From: Zavarzinella sp.
GTDB taxonomy: Bacteria > Planctomycetota > Planctomycetia > Gemmatales > Gemmataceae
DNA length: 64,000 nucleotides
Assembly (NCBI GenBank): GCA_041399155.1
Contig: JAWKTI010000003.1
Location: forward strand, 372,001 to 436,000
Direction of reading: 5' to 3'
In this document: one piece after another, positions 56,020 through 64,000 of the stretch
Position numbering within the stretch: position 1 is the stretch's first letter
How the letters are laid out: every line of letters begins with the position of its first letter
The notes under the pieces: generated by a model
Database searches by the model: none
The model's input: only the letters and a program-made list of their open reading frames with translations
Told to the model about the DNA's origin: nothing
Made by a program: the position numbers and the translations under genes

Positions 56020-56153
56020 TTCTCTACCAGCAATTTTTCTGATAGTTTGACGCACCACTTCTCCAGATCCTCCATGATTGCCAGATGCAGTATACTACGT
56101 CTGCCAACTGTCATATCATCCCATTGGACATTACCCGCTTTGAAGGAGGTTCC

Positions 56154-56504
56154 ATGGCTATTTCTGGGCGCTGGCAGGGCTATTGGATTCAAAGTTGTCA
56201 CGGAAAGCGGTCAATGACTGTTACCTTGAAATTCGAACAGGGAATCATTGAAGGCGATGGCATCGACTGTATCGGCCCGTTTCTTTTCCTTGGTCAATAC
56301 GATTCCATCGGGAATGTTGCGATGGTGAAGAAATACCTGGGTCGACATCATGTCGAATATTTTGGCACCTATGATGGTGAAGGGACCATTTTCGGCCAAT
56401 GGTTGATTGAATCGTTGGATTCCGGCACCTTTGCGATGAAATTGGAGTCGGTCGATCCGGATAGTTCATTTCATGTCATTGAGGCATATGCTCCGGTAAA
56501 ATAA
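56154..56504 (+). CDS. small uncharacterised cytoplasmic protein
   Basis: 116 residues from ATG 56154, chosen for the excellent AAGGAGG (56143-56149) just upstream; in-frame ATG 56085 lacks one. Beta-rich: GRWQGYWIQSCHGKRSMTVTLKF, FLFLGQYDSIGNVAMVKKYL, HHVEYFGTYDGEGTIFGQW, ending in FAMKLE. It may be a calycin-like or small barrel fold. Convergent with the glucan phosphorylase gene (19 bp between). Confidence 0.7.
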   Translation: MAISGRWQGYWIQSCHGKRSMTVTLKFEQGIIEGDGIDCIGPFLFLGQYDSIGNVAMVKKYLGRHHVEYFGTYDGEGTIFGQWLIESLDSGTFAMKLESVDPDSSFHVIEAYAPVK

Positions 56505-56523
56505 CCTCCTCAACCACCTGCCA

Positions 56524-59088
56524 TTAGCTCCACAAAATCAAGGCTGGATCGAACGGAGATGGCAAATCGGTGTGGTGGGGCAATACCCGAATGCTGTAAC
56601 CATATTGTCCGCTGGTGCAGCACGGTACCACCAATTGGTAATCCCACACAGGACCGCTGCCACCCACTGGCTCCAGTGCGGCCACTTTGGCGTTGCTGAT
56701 CTGCCCGAATGAATCGAGTGGGCCGTAATACATCTGCACCGATACATCCTTGGGCTTCAGCACACTACCCAGATGAACTTTGGCCCGCAGTTCCAGTGGT
56801 TCACCCAACAGATGCTGCTGTGATTGTGGTTCCTGGATGCTTTCTACCCGAATATCCTGCCAGTGTCGCAGTAAACTGGCACGCCAGGCGGCGAGATTTT
56901 TACCCAGTTCGTACTGATTTACCCGCATCCGGTTAAGGCGGGTGTGTGCTGGTAAATAGCTCACTTCGGTGTATTCGCAGACCATGCGGTTGGTGTTAAA
57001 TACCGCTACGTTGGTGCTGATCGATTTTTTCATCCGGGCGGTCCAGCCACGTGGGATGCCATCGATACTGCGATTATAAAATTCAGGCACCACTTCACGC
57101 TCAATCAGGTCGTATAAGGCGTTACTTTCCAGTAAATCCTGGTATTCTTCATCGGCCAGTTCTTCGCCGTTGCCAATACGCCAGCCATTATCAGGGCGAT
57201 AGCCTTCATCCCACCAGCCATCCAGCACGCTCAGGTTGATGCCACCGTTGGCACAGACTTTCATGCCGCTGGTGCCAGAAGCTTCCAGCGGACGACGTGG
57301 GTTGTTCAACCACACATCTACCCCCTGCACCATCACCCGCGCCACGTTCATGTCGTAATCTTCCAGAAACAGCACCCGGCGGGCTAATTCGGGCATGCGG
57401 GCACGCTGGGCCACTTCCTGAATAAACTTTTTGCCCGCATCATCCATCGGGTGGGCCTTACCGGAGAAAATAAACTGCACTGGTCGATCAGTATTATGCA
57501 GGATTTTCTTCAGCCGCTCCATGTTGCGGAAGATCAGATTTCCACGTTTATAGGTGGCAAAGCGGCGGGCGAAACCAATTGTTAAGGCATCCGGATCCAG
57601 CACCTCTTCGGCGGCCTTGATGTCGGAAGTCAAGGCACCCTTCTTAGTCAGTTGTTTCGCCAGACGACTGCGGGCAATCGAAACGAGAGCTTCCCGTCGT
57701 CGGCAGTGGGAACGCCACAGTTCTGCATCTGGAATTGATTCTACTTTCTTCCAGACTTCGAAGTAAGTGGGCTTGTCCTGCCAGTCTCGTCCGAGATAAC
57801 GATCGTACAGGCGGGCGATTTCTGGTGCTACCCAGCTCAAGGTGTGCACACCATTGGTAATGGAGGTAATCGGTACTTCCTGCTTGGGTACCCCCGGGTA
57901 ATTTGCCTGCCACATTTCCCGTGCCACCACGCCATGCAGTTTGCTGACACCATTGCTGAGGTTGGAGGTATTGATGGCCAGCAGTGTCATTGAAAACTTG
58001 TCCGTCACACTGTGGGAGTGATCCTGCCCGAGGCTGAGGAACTGATCGCGGCTGATTTTCAGACGATTGGTGTAGTATTCGCCAAAGTAGCGATCGATCA
58101 TTTCGATCGAAAACGTTTCGTTTCCAGCCGGAACGGGGGTATGGGTGGTAAAGACCGTCCCAGCTTTCACCACTTCGATGGCTTCTTCAAAGTTAAGGCC
58201 CATATCGGCAATCAGAATGCTGGCACGTTCCAGGGCACAGAATGCGGAATGGCCTTCATTCATGTGGGCCACCGTGGGCTTTTTGCCCAGCATCCGCAAG
58301 GCACGCAGGCCGCCAATTCCAAGAATAATTTCCTGCTCAATCCGGGTGGTTTTATCCCCACCGTACAGGCGGGCGGTAATCCCACGGTCGTGGGCGTTGT
58401 TTTCAGGGATATTGCAGTCGAGCAGGTACAATGGAACCCGCCCCACCTGAATCCGCCAGACGCGGGCAAAAACCGATCGGCCGGGCAGTTCCACCGAAAT
58501 GGTTGCTGGCTTGCCATGTTCATCCACTTCAGCAATCAGTGGCAGGGTGAAAAAATCGTTTTCTGGATAGCGTTCCTGTTGCCAGCCGTCCGCATTCAGG
58601 TACTGCCGGAAATAGCCTTCCCGATACATCAGGCTGACCCCGCACAGTGGGATTCCCAGATCACTGGCAGATTTCAAATGGTCGCCCGCCAGCACACCCA
58701 GGCCACCGGAGTAGACGGGCACCGATTCGTGGATGCCAAACTCGGCGGAGAAGTAAGCAATCCGCAGATCGTTGGCATCAGCATGGTTTTCGCTGAACCA
58801 ACTGGGCGTCGACATATATTCTTCGAACGCTGCTGCCACCCGATCCATGTGGGCTAAAAAGCCACGATCTTTGGCCAGTTCTTCAAATCTCTCGGTGCTG
58901 ACCTTTCCCAGCAGGCGAATTGGACTGTGGTCGAGTTGTTCAAACTGGTCAGGATCGATCCGTTGAAATAGTGCAACGGCCTCGGGGTGCCAGCTCCACC
59001 AGAGATTTTTCGCCAGTTCATCCAGTTTTTTCAGTTGATCAGGCAATTTGGGAAGAACAGTGAAAGTACGGACCACAGGTTTCGACAT
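56524..59088 (-). CDS. glgP: alpha-glucan phosphorylase
   Basis: 854 residues of the TIGR02094 type with the N-terminal DUF3417 cap ([23 protein letters not shown]). Core blocks: [80 protein letters not shown], and the PLP and phosphate region [29 protein letters not shown] (PLP-binding Lys in GTSGMK). It cleaves glycogen or maltodextrin with phosphate to glucose-1-phosphate in the cytosol. No other glycogen genes adjoin. Confidence 0.96.
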   Translation of the reverse strand: [854 protein letters not shown]

Positions 59089-59351
59089 ACCAGCCTCAAC
59101 AAAATATCATTATTGCTTGATTGTTCAGATGTTTGAATATTTCCCACCAAGCGTATAGTGTTGTTTTTACGACCGTGGGGAGGACTGTACCACCCTTTCT
59201 GGGGAAAATTATCGCCGCACAGATTTTCCAGATTTCCCAATTTTACATTCACAGAGGGTCATGAAGGTGCGTTCCAATCCCAGACGGGAAAGAAGATGAG
59301 TTTTTCTCATCATAAAATCAACGTGTCATGATGCTGACTTCGTTAAATTGA

Positions 59352-59921
59352 TCACCCAGCAGCGTCAAACGCTTGTTTGATCCAGCCAATCAGTTCCTGA
59401 TCCACGTCATCGACTGTGGTCAGATTTACTTTGAATGAGCACATTCCACCTTCGGGCATTGCTAACAGCCGATCAGTTGGTGAAAGTCCTTTCATATTCA
59501 GCCCCACTTCCACACGGGTTTGAGTGGCAGGTCCCACCATCGCAAACTGTTTTTTTCGCCTGAGACTGATGTAGCTCTTTTTGGGTGCCACTTCAAAGTC
59601 ACCAAAACTGGCGATTTCACTCATCAATTTCTCATGAATCGGCCGAAGGTGGGCCTTTTTGCCTGTGTAAATGCCAGAAAGAAGATCTTCTGTCGCAGCA
59701 GTTGGAGCCTCAGTATCTGTTTTCGGCTGCAAAAAGAAATGCACCACCATATTGGCATCCCCATGACCCATACTCAGTTCGTTTTTCAGCCAGTTCCGCA
59801 ATTCACCATGTTTTGCGAGCCCACTTTGCCTTAACAGTTCAAACAATTCTTCAAGAGATTTCCCAGAACGCTTCTGGATATTTTCAAGTTGTGTCTGCGC
59901 TGCCTGATCGACAATATTCAT
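59352..59921 (-). CDS. DUF4287/DUF5655 domain protein
   Basis: 189 residues from ATG 59921; a GTG precedes it directly, and AGGAG lies 7-8 bases upstream. DUF4287: NIQKRSGKSLEELFELLRQSGLAKHGELRNWLKNELSMGHGDANMV (residues ~12-60). DUF5655: IYTGKKAHLRPIHEKLMSEIASFGDFEVAPKKSYISLRRKKQFAMV and RVEVGLNMKG. The pair is common and presumed soluble; function unknown. Stands alone. Confidence 0.88.
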   Translation of the reverse strand: MNIVDQAAQTQLENIQKRSGKSLEELFELLRQSGLAKHGELRNWLKNELSMGHGDANMVVHFFLQPKTDTEAPTAATEDLLSGIYTGKKAHLRPIHEKLMSEIASFGDFEVAPKKSYISLRRKKQFAMVGPATQTRVEVGLNMKGLSPTDRLLAMPEGGMCSFKVNLTTVDDVDQELIGWIKQAFDAAG

Positions 59922-60029
59922 CACTTTGCTCCTGTAAATGCAGGTGGATTTCTCATTTATTGGTTAATTGTTGTTTCGTTACAGTGCAGCCCGTTGAAAG
60001 GCCAAACCGGAATTCGATAGTCTTCAGAC

Positions 60030-60797
60030 TTACCCACGATGCAGGATGATCCCTTCTGGGTCGACCTCTTCACGCAAGATCCGCAACTCCTCTGCGGTGG
60101 GGGCCGGAGTGGTTGGCGGATTATCTGGAATTTCCAGCGGAAATCCCGTAGCAGCAAGCACTTGCGCTGGGGTTACCCCAGTGTTCAGACTCTGGATTCG
60201 CATCCGCTTGCTTTGGGGGTGAAAATCCAGCACTGCCAGGTCGGTGATCACCAGTTTTGGGCCGAAGCCAGGCAACCCTGCCGCACTGCGACTATCCCCA
60301 CCCTGCAGGTGGCCGGGCGTGGTCAGAAAGTCGAGCTTTTCCACAAACTTTTTTGCATCGTGCTTCATAATGATCAACGTCTGGCGACAGAGTGAAGCCA
60401 GATCGTTCGCTCCGCCACTTCCGGGCAACCGTACCTTCGGGTGGGCATAATCCTTGCCAATAATGGTGGAATTCAAATTGCCAAAAGGATCGATCTGTGC
60501 CCCACTGAGAAAGGTAAAGTCCATCAGGCCACGCTGGGCAAATTCCATTACATCGGCCATGCTGCCCGCCATCAGACCACGGTAAAAAGTGCGGGAATCA
60601 CCCACGCTGATGGGCAACGCAGGCAATTGTGGTGCCACCCCACCTGCTTCAAAACAGATCACCATGTTGGGTGCGTGGGTTCTCTGTGCCAGCATCGCTG
60701 CGGCACAGGGAATGCCCGTTCCCACCACCACCGTACAACGGTCGCTCAGTGCCCGCGCGGCACAACAAATCATCAATTCTGTCGATGTGGGTGGCAT
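60030..60797 (-). CDS. CoA-transferase subunit B (glutaconate/3-oxoadipate type), lone
   Basis: 255 residues. GTGIPCAAAMLAQRTHAPNMVICFEAGGVAP and DFTFLSGAQIDPFGNLNSTIIG are the family I subunit-beta pattern (GctB/PcaJ), followed by RLPGSGGANDLASLC and the C-terminal TNLAVLDFHP-like block (VITDLAVLDFHPQSKRM). Such enzymes need an alpha subunit, usually encoded right before it; upstream of 60797 only a divergent gene exists. The partner must lie elsewhere. Transfer of CoA to a carboxylic acid is expected. Confidence 0.87.
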   Translation of the reverse strand: MPPTSTELMICCAARALSDRCTVVVGTGIPCAAAMLAQRTHAPNMVICFEAGGVAPQLPALPISVGDSRTFYRGLMAGSMADVMEFAQRGLMDFTFLSGAQIDPFGNLNSTIIGKDYAHPKVRLPGSGGANDLASLCRQTLIIMKHDAKKFVEKLDFLTTPGHLQGGDSRSAAGLPGFGPKLVITDLAVLDFHPQSKRMRIQSLNTGVTPAQVLAATGFPLEIPDNPPTTPAPTAEELRILREEVDPEGIILHRG

Positions 60798-61006
60798 GGA
60801 GATCCTTCAGGAAATCACTTTGGACCTATTTTACCATGGAACCAAGGCAGTTCACAATCACTTGAAATGCGTTCATGATGTGGTTATTTCAACAGACTTG
60901 TGAGAATAACTTCATAATTCCGTGCGTCGCACTACTTTTCTGATAATTTCCTAATCTAGCTACTAACACGTCCCGAAATTTTGCTGACACAACTTCGGAG
61001 AAGCTG

Positions 61007-62479
61007 ATGAAAAGACCTCTCTTAATCCTGCTGGTGCTGACAGGTTGGCTCCGTGGGCACTCGACCACCGGTGCGGCCGAACCTGCATTCGGCAAACAAC
61101 CGAACATTATTCTTGTAATGACTGATGACCAGGGGTACTACGACCTCGGTTGCCATGGTAATCCGCACCTGGCAACGCCAAATCTGGATAAGTTGCGGGC
61201 AGAAAGCCTGCGGTTCACTCGTTTTCAGGTGAGCCCTACCTGTGCCCCGACACGTTCGGCAATTATGTCTGGGCGAGCACCGTTTTACGTGGGCATCACC
61301 CACACAATTCTGGAAAGGGAACGAATGAAACTGGGCGTGCCTACGATGCCCGAAATGCTGAAATCGGCGGGCTACACCACGGGGATTTTTGGCAAATGGC
61401 ACCTGGGCGATCAGGATCCCTATCGACCGGAGAAGCGTGGTTTCGATGAAGTGTTCATCCATGGTGCCGGTGGGATCGGCCAATCGTACAGTGGAAGTTG
61501 TGGCGATGCACCAGGAAACAAATATTTCGACCCCGCCATTCTGCACAACAACACCTTTGAAAAGACGAAAGGCTTTTGTACCGACATCTTTTTCAATCAG
61601 GCGATGAGTTGGATGGAAGCACAAAAAGGCAAAAAACCGTTCTTTGGTTACATTTCCACCAATGCACCGCACGCACCTTACGTGGCACCAGAAGCGAAGA
61701 AAAAGAAGTTTCTGGATAAAGGAATCCCGGAAGGCACCGCGGGGTTTTATGGCATGATCGAAAATATCGACGACAATATTGGCCGCCTGACCGCTAAACT
61801 GAAAGAGTGGGGCATCGAAAATGAGACTTTGCTCATTTTTATGACCGACAATGGCCCCGCCGCATCCAATTACAATGGCGAACACAAAGGGAAGAAAGGT
61901 AGTGTGGATGAAGGTGGCACCCGCGTGCCCAGTTTCTGGCGTTGGCCTGGGGTCTTGAAGCCAGGCACCGATGTGGATCGCATTGCCAACCACTACGATA
62001 TTCTGCCCACCTTCGCCGAGATTGTGGGTGGCACCCCCAAGGAAGCAGACCAACTGCACGGGAAAAGCCTGGTCCCACTATTAAAGGACGCGAAGGCACC
62101 GTGGGCAGATCGGTACCGCATGTTTCACGCTGGCAGGTGGGCAAAAGGGATGGCAGAAAAATCCCGCGATACCAACTTCGCTGTGAGAAATCAGCGGTTT
62201 CGACTGGTGGGGCGAAACGCTCTCTACGACATCGAAAACGACCCTTCCCAAAAGACGAATGTGATCGGCAAATTCCCGGAAATTGCCAAAGAAATGAACG
62301 CTGCCTACGACAAATGGTTTGATGGAGCCTTGCCGAATATGGTGAATGAAGATGCCCCACTGACCGGGCATAACACCTTTCATTTGATGTACTGGAAACA
62401 ATACGGCATTGAAATTCCCCCATTGAAGAAGGAAAATCCAAAACAGCCGAAAAAGAAAAACCCCAAGAAACCAGACTAA
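61007..62479 (+). CDS. sulfatase (arylsulfatase type)
   Basis: 490 residues; signal segment RPLLILLVLTGWLRG. IILVMTDDQGYYDLGCHGN is the metal-binding Asp-Asp block; CAPTRSAIMSGR (Cys near residue 82) is the C-x-P-x-R site whose Cys is turned into formylglycine; GIFGKWHLG and DNGPAASNYNGEHKGKKGSVDEGG complete the family. The Lys/Pro-rich tail (KQPKKKNPKKPD) is odd. The enzyme removes sulfate esters outside the cytoplasm, in line with the glycan-feeding habit of planctomycetes. No formylglycine-generating enzyme gene is adjacent. Confidence 0.96.
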   Translation: MKRPLLILLVLTGWLRGHSTTGAAEPAFGKQPNIILVMTDDQGYYDLGCHGNPHLATPNLDKLRAESLRFTRFQVSPTCAPTRSAIMSGRAPFYVGITHTILERERMKLGVPTMPEMLKSAGYTTGIFGKWHLGDQDPYRPEKRGFDEVFIHGAGGIGQSYSGSCGDAPGNKYFDPAILHNNTFEKTKGFCTDIFFNQAMSWMEAQKGKKPFFGYISTNAPHAPYVAPEAKKKKFLDKGIPEGTAGFYGMIENIDDNIGRLTAKLKEWGIENETLLIFMTDNGPAASNYNGEHKGKKGSVDEGGTRVPSFWRWPGVLKPGTDVDRIANHYDILPTFAEIVGGTPKEADQLHGKSLVPLLKDAKAPWADRYRMFHAGRWAKGMAEKSRDTNFAVRNQRFRLVGRNALYDIENDPSQKTNVIGKFPEIAKEMNAAYDKWFDGALPNMVNEDAPLTGHNTFHLMYWKQYGIEIPPLKKENPKQPKKKNPKKPD

Positions 62480-62731
62480 CGGTGCGTCAATTATCCCTGG
62501 CGGTTCACTCACCAAGTTTCAAACGATTTATCCGGGCTGAACATTCGGGCCGCTCGTGGTGAATGTCGAAAACTCGACCGAATATGAAATTTTGTTCACT
62601 ATTGGCAAAGGGAACCTTTTCCCAATATCTTAGTCTATTCGAATGGAAAGTGACCTTGAAGCAGAACTGGAAGAGTGCCACGGACTTCAGGCTGGCAAAC
62701 TCTCTCTAACTTCTTTTGAGGAAAGCACTTA

Positions 62732-62816
62732 GGCCGTGTGATGGAATGGCAGACATAGGGGACTTAAAATCCCCTGGGGGGCAACCCCCGTGTGGGTTCG
62801 AGTCCCACCGCGGCTA
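62732..62816 (+). tRNA. tRNA-Leu (anticodon TAA)
   Basis: Acceptor GGCCGTG (62732-62738) pairs with CGCGGCT (62809-62815, with G-T pairs), discriminator A 62816. Anticodon stem GGGGA/TCCCC around CTTAAAA gives anticodon TAA; a long variable arm (GGGGG...CCCCC) is the class II feature. The T arm is GTGGGTTCGAGTCCCAC. CCA is not encoded. Confidence 0.94.
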
Positions 62817-63038
62817 CTGACTTACGTCGATTTTGATGTCGCCAATCAAGAACCGACCTACCATAAACCTACCACGCTCGATTAGACCGACTATTTCGAC
62901 TCTCCAACGTGAAAGATTGTAACTCGACATTCGATATTAGAAACAGTCGCAAATCGCAGAAATTCCAAGAATTGCAGTTCGATAAAACATCAAAAATATT
63001 CCGGGCAATCTCAAAGAAGATGTCTTTCATTTCGACGA

Positions 63039-64000
63039 TCAGGATTTTCCATCAGGCTTCTGGAGAATCTTAGGCACTGGCATGTTCACCACTGCGTCTT
63101 CCATTTGGCTAGTAAGATTTATGTACACTTGTGTAGTAGAGTAGCTCTTGTGACGCATCAGTTTTTGAAGAACGTCCCCTTTGATGTGAGGTGCCATCAA
63201 AGTAGCGAAAGCCCGACGAAAATCGTGAAAGCCATACAAATAGCACGATGGTGTATGGCAATGTTCTTCCGGACAGTCTACGTGTATGCCTACCTGTTGC
63301 TGGATCCGCTTGAATTCCTCCCAGATCTGAGTCTTGTTCAGGTGCCAAGGGAACAATATTAGTGAATTATTGTCTAGTGTCCTCAGATGTTCAATCACTA
63401 CGGGATGCAAATTGATGCGTTCATCCCGTTTTCCCTTGTTGTCTTTGGCCCGCGTAATGAGTTGGCCAGCTTCAAAGTCTAAATCTGCTCTACGAATAGA
63501 GAGGATCTCGTTGATCCGCATCCCGGTCATGTACGCAACTACGATAAGTGCCCGCCACCAGTCTACGGGTGTATAAGTCTGCAATTGCTCATTGGGATGT
63601 TTTGCATGGGTGCACCCCTCGCTATAGATCAGTTCGAAATGCTGAGCCGTGACGAAACGAGGAATTTTCTGCGGCTCGCGTACCATTTTGATCTTGGGTA
63701 CTACTTGGAGGTATTCCCATTCGTGTGCTTTGCGCAGAGCTGCTTTCAAGTGCCTAAGGTCTTTGTTTACAGTTGCTGGTGAAATTGGTGACTTCGGATT
63801 TTTTCCACGATCTTTGAGACGCAATGATACAAATTCGTCTATTTTCTTAGTGGTGATGGTTTCCAACCTGCCAGGAGAAATGTGTCGTTCAAAAGTTGCC
63901 AATGCTACCTTGACTGAACGTTGCGAACTGGCTGCCAATAGACTCAATACCTGTTCCTCGTATTCCTTGCGAAAATCCTTCCATGTAATTTTGTTAGAAG
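63039..64000 (-). CDS. tyrosine recombinase/phage-type integrase, N-terminus beyond the window
   Basis: Open frame from base 64000, so the N-terminus is missing; 320 codons are visible (the TTG at 63947 is internal). Visible parts: core-binding domain (ITWKDFRKEYEEQVLSLLAA and RSVKVALATFERHISPG), Arg I in YMTGMRINEILSIRRAD, HDFRRAFATLM (His-x-x-Arg), RHKSYSTTQVYINLT with the Tyr nucleophile. All four catalytic residues are intact. It points at tRNA-Leu 220 bases away, so the tRNA is the probable integration site. Classed with plasmid/phage-type integrases, not XerC/D. Confidence 0.93.
   Translation of the reverse strand, partial: SNKITWKDFRKEYEEQVLSLLAASSQRSVKVALATFERHISPGRLETITTKKIDEFVSLRLKDRGKNPKSPISPATVNKDLRHLKAALRKAHEWEYLQVVPKIKMVREPQKIPRFVTAQHFELIYSEGCTHAKHPNEQLQTYTPVDWWRALIVVAYMTGMRINEILSIRRADLDFEAGQLITRAKDNKGKRDERINLHPVVIEHLRTLDNNSLILFPWHLNKTQIWEEFKRIQQQVGIHVDCPEEHCHTPSCYLYGFHDFRRAFATLMAPHIKGDVLQKLMRHKSYSTTQVYINLTSQMEDAVVNMPVPKILQKPDGKS

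Noticed and set aside
61022..62059. 345-codon open frame on the minus strand opposite the sulfatase
   Set aside because: Mirror of sulfatase codons; no motif or start signal. Similar long mirrors opposite DUF1552 (34526-35392) and glgP (58012-58857) were dropped for the same reason.

Overview
The window comes from a planctomycete, most likely of the Gemmataceae/Gemmatales type. The support is the gene content: paired DUF1549/DUF1553 and DUF1501 proteins, a DUF1592-group cytochrome-like protein overlapping a DUF1552 protein, a DUF1559 type-IV-pilin-like protein, a TIGR03067-like secreted protein, two long Ser/Thr kinases with LRR or TPR ectodomains, a sulfatase, a Tat-exported Gfo/Idh/MocA protein and a MoxR/DUF58/vWA operon. 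Base composition looks near 50% GC by eye. All family names come from recognising motifs in the translations; no search was run.

Layout. 1-5.7 kb: the 3' part of a large subtilase-fold protein with altered catalytic residues, then the DUF1549-DUF1501 pair. 5.7-10.9 kb: an accessory island of short, unrelated genes, nearly all on +, with gene remnants (a kdsB fragment and an unidentified coding remnant) and at least four copies of a ~65-bp imperfect palindrome, three of them directly after short genes. 10.9-18.8 kb: a POT peptide transporter, tRNA-Val(GAC), a kinase-LRR gene bracketed by two copies of a parS-like palindrome, a TIGR03067-like protein and a DUF1559 protein. 19.2-32 kb: a six-gene + strand operon (prenyltransferase/squalene-oxidase-fold protein, MoxR ATPase, DUF58, BatA-like, a second vWA membrane protein, a large DUF4175-like membrane protein). 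32.2-38.6 kb: DUF1592/DUF1552 pair, a third parS-like site, an ECF-type sigma factor, a PQQ-type beta-propeller and a frameshifted yggS. 39-51.5 kb: an 1818-residue kinase with propeller-like and TPR regions, then a run of secreted planctomycete proteins, one carrying a receiver-like domain. 51.5-62.5 kb: lysA, a basic-secretory-protein metallopeptidase, a Gfo/Idh oxidoreductase, two small proteins, alpha-glucan phosphorylase, a DUF4287/DUF5655 protein, a lone CoA-transferase subunit B and a sulfatase. 62.7-64 kb: tRNA-Leu(TAA) followed by a tyrosine recombinase that runs off the window, the likely start of an integrated element.

The most unusual signals are (i) three perfect 16-bp parS-like palindromes within 23 kb, two of them in a longer repeat that flanks one kinase gene and carries a second palindrome whose arms covary; (ii) the cassette-like array of small genes and palindromic repeats at 7-10.8 kb, starting exactly where a kdsB fragment is broken; (iii) a subtilase-fold protein that seems to have lost His, Asn and Ser of the catalytic site; and (iv) a receiver-like domain inside a protein with an export signal.
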